Source: Symsagittifera roscoffensis
Taxonomy: Eukaryota; Xenacoelomorpha; Acoela; Convolutidae
DNA: 64,000 nt
Direction: 5' to 3'
Assembly (NCBI RefSeq): GCF_963678635.1
Contig: NW_026970969.1
Location: 62,001-126,000, forward strand
The first letter of the stretch is position 1. Each line of letters begins with the position of its first letter. Under the pieces are notes generated by a model, which was not told the origin of the DNA, searched no databases, and saw only the letters and a program-made list of their open reading frames with translations. Below, piece by piece: positions 22,651 to 34,689 of the stretch. Made by a program: the position numbers and the translations under genes.

Positions 22651-22956
22651 GAAAGACTGATGTCAAATCAACGTCTTACGGTAATCATTACCTAATATCC
22701 CTCAATAATTTTCTTCGCCTATTAAACCCCTTTTTTACTTCACGCCAAAATACGTTCCGCAAACTTAACAAAATACGTTCCGCAACCTGATCAGCAAAAA
22801 TCTAGCCCGCAAACAATTGAAAACCATCAACCTTGCGGCTAAGCATTAGCAGTAATCGGACTTGTGGAATAAGATCTGTTAAATTTTGCGCTTAAGAGAG
22901 GAGCGAATGTGATGGAAAAGCTAATTGGCCCCCCTTGATTCATTAGCGAGACAAAT

Positions 22957-25677
22957 TTACGTAGAAAATTCAAATATTAAATATTCACCTGTATAACAGA
23001 ACAAGAACGGCAAGATGCTTTGGTTTGTTGGATATGCGAGAAAAATTTTTCCGACAATGATCAAGTGGTACAAGATCATTGTCAATACGCCAATAAGTTC
23101 ATGGGTTGGGCACATAATGAGTTCAACGTTAACAAAAAAACAACGAATTACATTCCAATAGTAGCTCATTATTTATCAAATTTTGACTTACATTTTTTAA
23201 TCAAAGCGCTGGCAAAAAGCGATTGGGAAAACACTTTTTTTGAAATACCCGCATCTGAAAAAAATATATAAACATTGGAAATTCCCATTATATACAAAAA
23301 CATATACGAACAAAACAGAAAAATCAAAAAACACAGCAAAAAATCTGATATTTGTCGATTCGTATTGATTCAAGCTAGCGCGACTGGCAAAAATTGTCAA
23401 TATAGTGTCCGAAGAAATATTTTTTCTACTGGATATTTATTTAGAAAAACTTTGGCCACACCACTGAAATAGTCAGTATGTTGAAACAGAAAGGGCATTA
23501 CCCCTACTCATATTCCATGTCAATCGAAAAATTTCATGAAACTTGCCTTCTCCGGCGAGCAATGTGGAAAATAAACTAACAGGAGGGGATGTGGGTATTT
23601 CAAGAAGCGAGTACAATCATGCCCTAAAAGTTTTCACCAAACTAAAGTGTGGTTCACTTGGTGATTACCATGACTTGTACTTGATGTGCTTTTACTTGCT
23701 TCCCTTTTCGAAGCTTTTCGTGAAGTTTGCTATCAAACATACGGGCTGGATTGCGCCTGTTACTTCACGGCAAGCAACCTTCTAAAAATTTGTAAGCCCG
23801 AACTGGTGAACTTCTGGATCTTGTGCAGTGAATGATACGAGAAGGCATGTCGTCGGCTTAAGCGCTCTGATGTTACAAAGGAAACAAAAACACCCTGACA
23901 AAATTTCGCCCTCAGAACCTTCAAGCTACATCCTCAATTTTGATGCAAACAATTTGTACGGGGGGATAATGAAACACAGCCCTTTGCCATTAAACGATTT
24001 TTCAATATACTGCTTACCAGCGAAACTTCAGAGTGGGGTTATAAAGTTGAAGTCAGTGTGATCATACCGGAAGAGTGTCACAACTTCTTTGCTGATTAAC
24101 CCCTTGGCCTTCTCGTGAAGTAGTGGACATCGGTGCAGTGGGCAACGAGCAAGTTGACATGTTTGGAAAATTGGGAATCACCACACTGCTAAAAAGGCCA
24201 AAGCTTCTACACACTTTGCATCCTAAAGAAGGTTATGTTTTGCATTTTTTTACCCTACAATTGTAGCACGAACTGGGACTGAGAAAAATTCACCTCGGAA
24301 AAGCTCTTCAGTTCCGCCAATTTTACTATATGGTAACATTTGTAGATCTCAAATCCCGCCTACAAAAAGCCGCGGTAAAAAAACAGGAGAACTTTCACAA
24401 ATTAAGTTTTATTTCAGCATTCTGTATGACAATGGAGTCTAAGTTAGGAAGAAAAAAGCTGAAGATTGTAAGGAATGGGAGAGAAATTTTACAAAAACAG
24501 CTCTGAGCACAATGTGGAGCTTTCAAATCATTGACGATCAGTTAGTCACAAAAATCAGGTTTTCAGTAACAAAAATATTGTGGGACAAATCTATGATAGT
24601 TGGTGCGATCATCATAGACCTCGCCAAGCGTTTCATGTTTCAGGTTGACTTTTAAAAAATGAAACCAAATCTAAACTTGGAACTCCTTTACTCAGACACG
24701 AATAGTTTTAATTGTGCCATAAAAAATGACCACGTTCATCGAGACTTAGTGAAAATAAAAGCTGATTTCGACTTTTCGAATTACGAACAGGACAGTTCCT
24801 TGTTCGAGGATACCAACGTAAAAGTTGTGCTGAAGTTCAAAGATGAGACTGGTGGGAATCCGATCAGAGAATTCATCGCCCTAAAACTGAATATATAATC
24901 GGTCATCCTTACTGATAATTAAAAATCTCAGTTTAAGCCACCCTTCCACTCTAATTCCTACCTTTGTTAGAACAAAATAACCACCACTTACCTCACTGCC
25001 CCTTAATTTGTTGCAATAAAATATGGGCTTTTAGCTGATTTGGGCAACATCATACAATGTTGCCTCAGCGTTGATTTATCTGACAACCTATTCATTCTCT
25101 CTTCCTCTTTTTTAACCATATTTTAGAGTCTTCTGCTCTTTTTTGGTAAAAATGAATGAAACTTGTTCGGTAAAAAATCAGTTGCTGAAGTGAATTGAAA
25201 CTATCCCCTGCGTTGTAGAAAATAATCATTTTTTGCTTCTGTTTAGAAGGCACTCAAAATTTGAGAGCCAACGGCTAAAAACGGAGTGCACAGAGAGAAC
25301 TGCTCTACCAAACCTTCAGTGACACATTTTTCTTTGGGAAGTAAACAAGCGTGTACAGCTATAATCTTGTTTTGAAAGGTCACACCAATTTGACAATGAA
25401 ACAGAAACAACTAGCATTATCACTGTTCGACTCAAAACGTTTTCTCCTTTTCGACGGGGTTTCGACAGTGTCCATTGGCAATAAAGCCGCCGAAGAAAAT
25501 GCATTTCTAGAAGATATTTACATGGACACCGAGTGGGCCAACTCAATTAATAAAACTGATAACAGTTCGCCCGAAATTCAACTTCCGAAATGTGGGGATT
25601 TTTACAGCGCCCCTTCTCAGAAACAGAGCTGCAAGATTCTGAAGCTTCCAATAGCAGATTCCGTGAACGTCCCCTAA
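22957..25677 (+). pseudogene. Maverick/Polinton type I protein-primed DNA polymerase B
   Basis: This was the replicative polymerase of the element. From left: a zinc-binding 'CWICEKNF' with the following 'DHC' (about 23,025-23,080); the exonuclease segment 'YLSNFDLHFLIKAL' (Asp at 23,184); 'HALKVFTKLKCGSLGDYHDL' and 'YLMCFYLLPFSKLF' (23,610-23,720), where the Asp expected in the third exonuclease motif is Cys; polymerase motif A 'NFDANNLYGG' (Asp at 23,942); a poorly preserved motif B zone (24,060-24,600); motif C 'LLYSDTNSF' (24,689), where the usual second Asp is Asn; then 'NYEQDSSLFED', 'FKDETGGNPIREF' to 24,898; and, 450 bases on, a C-terminal block 'LALSLFDSKRFLLFDG' (25,351-25,677). Stops and frame changes are many. 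The gap at 24,900-25,315 is unexplained and may be an insertion. Confidence 0.9.
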
Positions 25678-25679
25678 AA

Positions 25680-26130
25680 ATAACCCAGTTATTTTATATG
25701 AAGCTTAATAAGAACCACCATATAAAAGACAGTGCAAAAAAAACAATAAAAATTAAATTCTGAAACATTTTTTTCTCAAATAGTGTTACTGTTCGTCTCT
25801 TTTATACTTCAAATTAAACATGTTTTGGTTGTTACCAATTTATCACTGAAAAAACATTCGCTTTGGGCTCAATCACTGTTTTAAGATAAATAGCTTCAGG
25901 CAAATGAACTAGTTGACACCAACCAAGTATCATTTCAAACTAATGTGAAATATTTTGGTTCGTTTTCAATAACAATTTTTTAGTAGCAAGGCGAAAAAAA
26001 TTGACGAAAGGAAAGAAAACCAGGAAACGATATCCACATGAAACTAGGACGAAAAAAAAGTTCAGGAATTAGAACGATTAACTTTGATTATCGCGGGAAA
26101 AGGGACCGCTATAGAGGAATTAGAAGGGGT
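25680..26130. other. AT-rich gap
   Basis: No gene or repeat is visible between the PolB end and the hairpin. Confidence 0.5.
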
Positions 26131-26136
26131 TATTGC

Positions 26137-26334
26137 ATCGGGTCCCGGTTGTTAAGCTCAGCTTAACAAGATCCTAAAGAGGGGGTCTTTTACTTTAGGG
26201 GTGGGGGATTTTATGTTCGTTCACAAAATCCTAGGATAGGGTCCTCCCAAAAACCAAGGAACCCTTTCCTATGGTTTTGCTTTACGTGAGGACCCCATTT
26301 CAGAAAGAACCCCCTCAGGATCCGGGACACGATA
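26137..26334. mobile_element. Foldback hairpin element, about 200 bases, MITE-like
   Basis: The two ends are inverted copies: 'atcgggtcccgg' at 26,137 against 'ccgggacacgat' at the right end. Further in, 'gatcctaaagagggggtctt' (left) pairs with 'aaagaaccccctcaggatcc' (right), and 'aaaatcctaggatagggtcc' pairs with 'aggaaccctttcctatggtt' around a central A-rich loop near 26,250. The left arm holds an extra perfect palindrome, 'ttgttaagct' c 'agcttaacaa', absent from the right arm. The element is much GC-richer than the DNA around it. Such foldback units are usually nonautonomous transposons. No coding capacity is seen; the 62-codon minus frame at 26,211-26,399 is an accident of the structure. 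Confidence 0.75.
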
Positions 26335-26429
26335 CAACAATATTCACTCGAGAAACTCAAAACCATAATAACACTCACAATTCTCAAACTCAGTCGCAAA
26401 AAACCGTCTTATTAATTCCGGGCTTTTAA

Positions 26430-26980
26430 TTGGAAAAATCATTTATTACGTTCTCGCCTTACTCATCCGACATATAGTTGCCGATCACGAGTATTTCAAA
26501 TGAACACAGTTTACACGAAAAACGGAAGAATTTGTCTGTTAGGAAACCCTAAGTTTACAGCTAACTAATGATGCCTTCCAGTAACCGACCCCAACTGTTT
26601 TCAAAATTTCAGTACCAGCACGATATGTGGCTCCAGCGCGATCTTGACTTTTTTTTGCTGAGGATAACCTGCTGGTCTGTACTGATTCGGTATGATTGAG
26701 TTGTTGCATCATTTGCTGTAGTTATACTAGCAAAATAGAGTTTTCCTCTCTTCCTGATTGACTTTACCGACTTCAAGCAACTTTCGAGGGTCATGTAGGC
26801 AGCGTTGTTTTTTCTTGAGTAAGTTGATGAACATATTTTCTTGTATGAATCGGCCAATTAGGATGAGTTTTGTGCAAGTTGACGAAAGAACTTTGTTCAG
26901 ATCTAAATAAAAAAAAAACATGTTTAAAAGGGATGGTCTTCCAGATGCTTTCTCCAAGAAACTTTAATCTAAACACATGA
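26430..26980 (-). pseudogene. Unrecognised minus-strand open stretches
   Basis: Three overlapping minus frames of 61-82 codons cover 26,609-26,976. A possible coding path passes through 'SFVNLHKTHPNWPIHTRKYV' and 'MTLESCLKSVKSIRKRGKLY', which needs one frame change near 26,810. Composition is less AT-rich than its neighbours. No family is recognised. Confidence 0.3.
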
Positions 26981-26999
26981 TAAATGAATATATGAAAAA

Positions 27000-28140
27000 G
27001 AAAAAAAATCAGCTAGAAACAGGGAACAAAGTGGAATTGAGGTTAAAATAGCAACTGCGAAGTAAAAAACAGGGCGTGAAAGGTTGCATAATTTCTCAGC
27101 CACACCAAGCATTCAGTAAATTAACAAGATTTCAATTGGGAAGAACAGAGTTCTTACGAGGTTAGTCGAGCTCGATAAACGGTTGCTAAGTCAATGGCAC
27201 TGTCTTCTGGTCCTTTGAAATCAAATCGCAGAGCAAAAAACACGTTTCCTATTTTAGGTCGACGAAAATATGTTCAGCCAGAAAACTGTGCCCACAAAAA
27301 TACCCACAGTGGGACCCCTTTAGCGCAAAAAGCAGTTGAATACATAGAAAAAAACCAGATTGGATCTTCATTGGTTCACTGAATTACTAAAAAATCTGTC
27401 AGCAAAAACTGACGTTGCTTGAAATTATAATTTTAAGTAAAGGGATTTTTTGAGGTGATTATCATAATTATGATGACTAATATTTTGATTTTGACTAATG
27501 TATCGAAATTAGCTGAAAGAAGGGTTTGCTTCTTAGTTATTTTGCTTAAAACTAACCTTTTTTTCTTAGTACTTAAAAGCTGACGGATTTCTTTGAATAC
27601 TAAGCGACGTAGTTGGTATCTATAAATTGAGCGGTATGATTGTTTTCGACCAGATAGGAGCATGTTATTGAAACATTGAGGCGGTTTTTGGTAGTAAGTT
27701 TCATTTAACCAACGTTGGGACAAATTTTGACCTGATTTCAATGAATGAAAGCAAAATGTGAAAATAACTTGAAATTTACCCAACTTCTTGGTATCTCTGA
27801 CTTCTTGCAAATATTTGCTGTTTTTTGATTGTTAGAGAAAACCGGGCATTCCTTGGCGATAAAAGTTCTTTGCCACTTATTTATTTATAGTTTGTTTTTG
27901 TGTTTCTTACAGAAATTTCATGATGATGGTTTCAGTTTTATGATTTTGTTCGGCCAAAAATGATAATTATGAGAAAATTGACAAAAGAGTAATGACCAGC
28001 TCTCAAAAAACAAAAGAAACGGGGTAACGGCAAAATTCTTACTTTTCTCCAATCAACAATGAACGAGAAGTAATCGCTGTGAGAAAATTTTGTAGGTTTA
28101 CTTAATTGATTCATTCTTCACTATGCTGCTTATGATTCGA
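27000..28140. other. Unrecognised stretch with one 125-codon minus frame
   Basis: The minus frame at 27,433-27,810 is basic and ends in a hydrophobic Ile-rich run. It contains 'SYRSIYRYQLRRLVFKEIRQ'. I do not recognise it. A 62-codon plus frame at 27,194-27,382 also matches nothing. The rest is AT-rich. Confidence 0.3.
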
Positions 28141-28142
28141 GA

Positions 28143-28830
28143 TTCTTTCCATGAAAACACTGACATGCCACGTCTGTCTAGCTGAATATCCCCGCCTTAA
28201 ATTCACTCATTTTGGTTCAAAATCTTGTTCCGTCACACGCTCTGATATGTGCTTAAATTTTGAGTTGTCCCTGGATTCCGAGGGCTTCAATTTAGCCAAC
28301 ATCTTTAGAGGTATATCTTTTAGGTTCATTTTGGATAACACTTCCCCAGATGCCTTAGTGACATCCACTTCCCTTCTTCTAATTTTTGAATCTTCGTGTG
28401 AAAATGTTGATCGCTACTGTTCGATCCAATTTTCTTCTCGGAATATTCAGTTTTCATCATCACACTCGTCCATTTTCTCAGTTTTGTTTAACAAACCTGT
28501 CCTCTGTTAATTTTTAGGCACTTTTTGACTTATTGATTTTAGGTTTAGGCTTATTTTTCAGATTGGAATCATAATTTACTGCACTTTACAGGATTTGGGT
28601 TTGGTCAATGGTGCAGTATCTCAAGATTGCATTATCGTCCTAAGCATTATATCTCGAGCCGCTGTACCCGTACACGTTCTATTTAAGACAGGCTCTCCAT
28701 ACTCCACCACAATTTCCCACAGCTCTTCATTGAAATTATCTACGTCGATATTCCTCTCCGGCTGCAAAATAAACTCCAGCAAAAAGAGTAATTCATTGCT
28801 TCGCTGTCAGAATTTTCAGGGAATTTCACA
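28143..28830 (-). pseudogene. Unrecognised gene fragment F1
   Basis: The minus strand matches the minus strand of 31,470-32,160 (F2). The shared coding signal is strongest at 28,595-28,790, where the minus frame reads 'NFNEELWEIVVEYGEPVLNR' against 'NVNENLWDIVAEHGEPVFLG' in F2. Farther left both have an Asp/Ser/Lys-rich stretch with 'NSKF'. Keeping residues while the DNA has changed widely points to an old coding gene. Stops and frame changes break it. The plus-strand frames at 28,151-28,510 and 28,595-28,834 are shadows. Confidence 0.45.
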
Positions 28831-28899
28831 TTAGTTATTTAAATCCCCGCAAGGTTGCCTCAAATTTTCGTGTTCAGGATCATCTGATGATCACCAAAA

Positions 28900-31200
28900 G
28901 CTAAGCTTAAGCTTATACGACTGAGACGCAGGACAATTTCCTTATTCATCGTCACTCAGACAGCCAGCAACTCCCTGGTAGTCCAGGACTGAGAGCGCGT
29001 TGTTCTCATTGGACACTGCACCAGATTTTCACCCAACTCTCGTGCCCGTTAACTCAATATCGATCGGTGGATCTCCATTTCTTCCTTGCTTGTCACTTCA
29101 AATACATCCCATAAGCGGTTTCCTACCGGCAAGATCCCCATTGTCTTCATAAGTATATAACGAGAGAGGCGGGGATGTAAACTGAACCGGTTGTCCCGAA
29201 AATGAATACACCGTAGAATTCCCCTCTTTTGCCAACTTACTTCCACTACGAGACACTTCAGTTTATTCTATTCCACTTAGTTTGTCAAATATTAAAACCC
29301 TGGGTCTCTTCGCAAACTTAATCCTACCGTCGCGATACTCAAGTCTCTCTTAGTTGAGCGTGGCCTTTTTCAACTTGTCCTTTTCTTGACTCATTTCGCA
29401 TCAAGGCTGTGGGTTTCTCTGGCCTTCCTTAGATGAACTGCCAAGAAATTGATGCGCATCTTCATCAAGTGAAGGCTAGAGGATGCCGAATTACCGCTAA
29501 ATGTGATTTGTCTCTGTAATTGCTCGACAAGGACCTTCGCTCCAATTAAGGGCAAATACAGGCGACTCGAAACTCCGAAGGTCATTTCTACCGTGGAATA
29601 ATAGGTATTTATCGTGGTGATGTTGTTAGTATATGTCAATAGTTCATTCACTATTTCATCGTCTCAACTCACGTGGGATTGTCAAAATTCTGCATAATTT
29701 TTGTCGAGAGGGATAAGAGTCCAGAGATTTGGAGACACCACTCAAGCGGTCTAATGCGTCTAAGCTAAAACCAGTGGATCCGCAAGTGAGTAAGTTACTG
29801 CGGATTCACATCTGCAAGACACACAAATTCCAGTCCCCTGATTACTTAATGAAGATCTGATCTAATTGCCAGGCATTTAACAGTGCTCAGTGGCACGCCT
29901 TTAATTCCCTTTATCGGTTTGGCCCTAGTCTTAAGTCTCTTTTCTCTCCTAAAGAGGTGTCCGTTCTTCGTCAACGGATATTACTTAAGCATGGACAATT
30001 ATGTGGTCAGTTGATTCTTTTTCATTCGCGCTTTGTCCACGATTTTCACGAGTCAATAAAAAAAAATCTGTGGGCCGAATGGTTATTGTCAAATACTCGT
30101 CTTTTCTCGGTATTTCGACAGGCCTGCTAAAAATTTGGGCCGCCACATATCAAATAGTCCTCTGGGGAACAGAAGAATCAGTTGACACATCAGGTACTCT
30201 GTAAAAACGTATAAAGCTTTGATTAGCTGAGAACAGACAATCTGGACAACTTTTTTAAATTTTGAACTCTAATTTTCTTAGTAACTCATGGGAAATCTTC
30301 GTCTTCAGATTAACCAGATTTGATCGGTTTAGATTAACCAGTTTAGACCGAATGGTAGTGTCGTTAGTTTTAGTAAATAAAATGTTCACGTCCTTCAGCT
30401 TCCATTCCTTCTACTCCGTATGGTATGTTCTTGCATAGCCTCCCAACTGGGTAGTTAACTAATGTTCTCCATTTTCACGTTGACTTTTAGTTTAACCAGC
30501 TTGAGTATCAGAAGCGGTCACTTAACTTTTTCTCAGGTAAGGCGGTACACCATAGCCTCCAGTAACTTCCTACTGTCCGCCACAATCAAGCGATCATTGT
30601 CTTGTGTTGTTGAGCTACTGGTGGAAGTCACAACCGCCATCTCCATCTTCCAACACGTTTGTTGGCAAGCTGCTAAGACTTCAAGTACAAGTGTCACGCG
30701 ATGTTCGAAACTTCAAGAAGTAATACCTCATTTATAAACATCAAGATGTCTGCAAACTTGTAAAAAAAAGTGTTAGATCATCTCCGGTTTCAACCCAACA
30801 AGGATCTTTTTGGCTCTTGGAGGGCGCAAGAAAGCTTTCTCTAGATCGCTATTGGGGCATCAAGGAGCCTTTTATGTCCGCTACTTCCCTTGATGAAAGT
30901 TAGGGTTGCACTGTCAAATTGCATAGATGCAGACATGCTGGTACATCCAGGCAATGATGTAATGATGACTATATTTGCTCTCCCTTTCTAACAGTCAAAC
31001 CAGCGTACGCGGGGAGTTCTGGCTCACACCGTGCTTCGGATTTGAATGCCAATTAGAAGTTCAGAATCGGATTCAGCTACTAACCCGGCAACACAAATAA
31101 AAAGGTCTAAGATCCAGTTATTCCAATTGAAGTTCCGCAATCAGAAACCAGAAACCGCAATTGTGATTTTTCTCGTGGTATCAGTGAGCTGACGATCATA
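28900..31200 (-). pseudogene. Unrecognised repeat-family gene, old copy D
   Basis: Minus-strand matches to copy A run from about 31,160 to 30,790 and 30,150 to 29,960, for example 'ANEKESTDHIIV' against 'VNEKKSADHRIV' in A. The 600 bases between have no counterpart in A. D then continues past the point where A is cut by the window edge: open frames at 29,391-29,651 (86 codons, with 'YYSTVEMTFGVSSRLYLPLI' and 'HLMKMRINFLAVHLRKARE') and 29,049-29,246 (65 codons). These may be the C-terminal part of the same protein. The helical, basic character could suit a nucleoprotein or a gag, but I recognise no family. Confidence 0.45.
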
Positions 31201-31469
31201 GACTGCCACAAACTTGCTATCTTCCAGTAGCTGAATTCTTTCTTACTTTCAGTTCACCGATATCTTGTTGATTTCTTCCTGCGTTTCAAACAACTATGCG
31301 CTAATTTTTTTGAACTTCAAACAGCTATCCAATCCATCAAGCCTTTCACACAGTTCTACAATCCGCCATGAGCGAGCAGTATTTGTTGTGAGAGAATCCT
31401 CTAGTAGAACTTCCTTGTATGAATCACCAATGTACTGGTATTGGTTCGGGAAACTTTTCGTAAAAACAT

Positions 31470-32160
31470 CGTCTTTTCACGTCTGGTCAGCCTTAGAAAC
31501 CCTTCTTAAACTATTTCGTGTTGGTTCGAAGTACTGTTCAGTTACTGGCTCTGGATCTGATGCGTCCTAAAACTCTGCCCCTACATTTTCAGCAATAAAT
31601 TTTGAGTTAACTCTGGATGCCGGGCTCTTCGATCTAGCCATCACCTTTGGAATTATTTCTTTAAGAAACGTTTTGGAAAACGCTTGCCCAGATGTATCAA
31701 TGCCATCCACTTCCCTCTTTCGTTTTTTTAAGTTTTGAATTTTTGGGTGAATAAATTGATTCGGAAATAACCGATTGTAATTCCTTCTCGGAACTTCATT
31801 TTAATGAACACTCCCCTCCCTTTTCTCGTTTTTTAATAAAAGAAAGTCCTTTCTTATTTTAATAGACTTGGCTTTAGTAAAAGCCTTTGCACTAATGATT
31901 AGGTTTACGCTTTACTTTCGAAAAGTCTTTAAAGGATTTGGGTTTTGTCGCTGCTTATGCCCAAAAGACTGCATCATCTTACTCGGCAATACACCTCGAG
32001 CCGCAATCTCCATAATTGTTCCAAGAAAGACAGGCTCTCCATGCTCCGCCACAATGTCCCAGAGATTCTCGTTGACATTTCGTATTTCGGTATGCTGGAT
32101 CAAAAGCTGATTTTCAGAAAATTTTTGTCTGTAGTCTGCTCAAACTCACAAACAGTTTCG
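31470..32160 (-). pseudogene. Unrecognised gene fragment F2
   Basis: This is the second copy of the F sequence, also on the minus strand. The open frame at 31,912-32,103 reads 'IQHTEIRNVNENLWDIVAEH' and on to 'PSKMMQSFG'. Downstream on the minus strand comes a basic, Ser-rich part near 31,570-31,700 with 'PASRVNSKFIAENVGAEF'. F1, D and F2 lie in the order F2, D, F1 along the minus strand, so F sits on both sides of D, as in a tandem repeat of one element. Confidence 0.45.
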
Positions 32161-32164
32161 TTGA

Positions 32165-32600
32165 AGACTACTTTGATGAGGAACGATATTTAGCGTATGA
32201 GTACATTCACATTTTGGCCAAAACACGGTTTTGGTAGACGAAAACTGGTAATTCAAGATCGGCAAAGTAGTTTGTGAACTAGTTCAAATAGCTAAAGAAA
32301 ACAGAAAAGAAATTTGTGGGGTTCAAAACCAGTTACTGAGTGTAATTTTATGTCAAGTCAAGTACGACGAACACTTGAGTTTAAGAATAGGCGGGAATTG
32401 AACCTAAACCGAGCCCGACGGAACTCTATTTGTAATATATGCAACTATAGTTCAAAGTTATGTTATGTGTAACGCTATTCTTGTACTTCGAATTGCTCAA
32501 CAATATCCTCAGCCCCAAAAGTAGCAAAAATCAGAGGAGGGTTCTTAATTTTTGGCCTGATGGGATCTTATCTTTGCGGAGCAAACGACGTTATATTTGC
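32165..32600. other. Short gap before the BEL/Pao remnant
   Basis: No supported gene is seen. If the element kept an LTR it should lie near here, but I cannot see a matching copy elsewhere in the window. Confidence 0.4.
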
Positions 32601-34480
32601 CGTGCAAAGCAGTTTTTCGACCTAAAGGGTAATGTCAACGAGGGCTGCTGGTATTGACAATCCATAAGATATCAGCAGTTTGTAAAACGTGGTTCGAGTC
32701 GGCATGCCACTTTGAGCGCATGTTCTAGGAAAGGACAGACTCCATCAGCCAAAGCTGCCAAATTGCATTATTTAAACTTGTGCTCTCAGATAGCACTTTC
32801 GGTCGATACTTTCGTAAATTGTTAGCGACTGGAAGCTAACAGAATGTTCACACAAGATGAATTGTTTTGGCATTAACGCTTCCAATTCAGATGAATCGGG
32901 ACCAACGGGCTTTAATGGACGGGCTTTTACTGATTGCTCCATTAATTAAAACGTGGTCGATATTACCTCATCTTTTATCTTGCGAATTCCAACGATTGGG
33001 TAGAAAACGCATTTGAAACTGTGCACTAACTTTTCACAAGACTCCCCTTGATGCGGCGGGCCAGGAGGATTCTTTTTAAAGTTAGTAACCTGATGCCTTA
33101 ACAATGCGGAGGTCTGTCTGTTTCAGTTTTGTATCCAAAGCTGATTTCTCGGCTCCGAACGAAATTGGTACAGTTTTCTGACCACACCACACTTGGCGTA
33201 GTACGGCATCCGACAATTCTTTTAGTCGCCTCGACACAAGAGCTTGTGTTTTTAAACGGAACAGCTTCGATGTCTACATTACGGGTAGTCCAGCAAGGTG
33301 AACAAAAAGGACCATCTTCTCTCACTACTGGGACGAATATTCACATAAAACTAACCAAAATAGTCAGTTTTTGAATAGCCGACAGCAGTAAACTAACCGT
33401 TCGGCGGGGAAGTTCGACAACATATGATGTAACATGCTTTCCTTGACTTTTATGCAAAAAAACATCATTCATTTGTACTGAGGGTCGCTCACAGACCCAA
33501 CCCCGCGATCTAAATGTCGGCGGTTGTGGGCATAATGAAAATGCCTGGGAAAACGTTTCTACAACACTTGGCGAGAATTAAGGATGATCGGATGCCTAGT
33601 TTCAAAACTTACTTAGGCTAACCGTTGAATCCGGCCCATGTAACACATAATGCAGCCACATACTGATAAATGCTGAGTAAACTGTCAATTCAACGCGACT
33701 GAGCATTGCGACTGAACTTTTTCACGGATATGCCAGATTGAAGTCAACAGGAAACGATTCAGATAAAGCCAAAAAAAAACTTTTTTTAAATTTTTTAACT
33801 TAATAATTCAGCACGGTCGGTTATTTGAGCGGTATGTCAGGGGAATTGCTTGTGTTTTGTCAAAAACTTCAAGATAAAGCAAAGATAACGCTGCAGTTTC
33901 GTACAACTACCATATGATTTCCAAATGAAAACGGGCTTGGCAAATTCGAAATACACGTGAGAGCATATGTCGATTTGTATTTTAATCATCCACAAATTTT
34001 TCAGAAATGATTCAGTTTTAATAGCCACTGATTGCCTATTTCGAAGTCCGGATCCCTGATCCAATTGCAGTCTTAATGTTTTGCGCCAAAACCCAGTGTG
34101 TCATAGTGTCTGCTGGATTATCTCCACTGTTTATATGGAGCCAGTGATCCACTTGGTGTGTTCGTTTTTTTTTTCAAAAAAAAATGTTTGCGACAAAGTT
34201 CGTTATTCAATCAACATGTTGAAGCATTGAAACACTGTGGTGCTACCGGTCCACAAAAATGTGCAGTTTGTAATTTTTTTAAGTTTCCGGATCTTATCTT
34301 CATTCAACATAGATGCCAGCAAGGATGTCTGTAATTCCAGCATCGGAATGAACGAAGCCTGCTTTGGTGCTACACACTGTTTTACCAAAAACTTACGCAA
34401 GTTACTAGACTTTTCAATCTGAATCATGAATATGGACGAGCCAGCATAATATGGTGTCCAATTCTTGATCAACTACTATT
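32600..34480 (-). pseudogene. BEL/Pao retrotransposon pol: RNase H and integrase
   Basis: Reading right to left, the RNase H part is the open frame at 34,203-34,472, with 'KQCVAPKQASFIPMLELQ' and 'CTFLWTGSTTVF', where the catalytic Asp of the WTDS motif is Gly. Next, 'HINSGDNPADTMTH' lies at about 34,085-34,160. The zinc-binding N-terminus of the integrase follows with 'GRIQRLA' and 'RHPIILNSRQ' (33,560-33,680). The core at 33,098-33,325 contains 'NVDIEAVPFKNTSSC' and 'SVVWSENCTNF', where the SDN Asp is Glu. The C-terminal block at 32,830-33,075 holds 'NPPGPPHQGE', 'ARPLKPVGPDSSELEALMP' and 'KQFILCEH'; the tail 'DILWIVNTSSPR' is at 32,620-32,680. These are hallmark BEL/Pao segments. Frame changes and changed catalytic residues make it dead. 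Plus-strand frames here are shadows. Confidence 0.92.
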
Positions 34481-34689
34481 TTGATATCCAGTTAACTATA
34501 CCAATTGGCTTCATTGTTTCCAGGTATGCATGCTTTTCTTGAAAGGCCGGAACGTCAAAGTTTTGAGATTCAATATTATTTTCAACCTCTACGTAGATAG
34601 CTATACTGAATGTGTCTTCTGTGTTTTTTATAACAGCGAACATTGTCAACTTGATTAAATCGGTCGAAATAATATCAATTAATTTGAAA

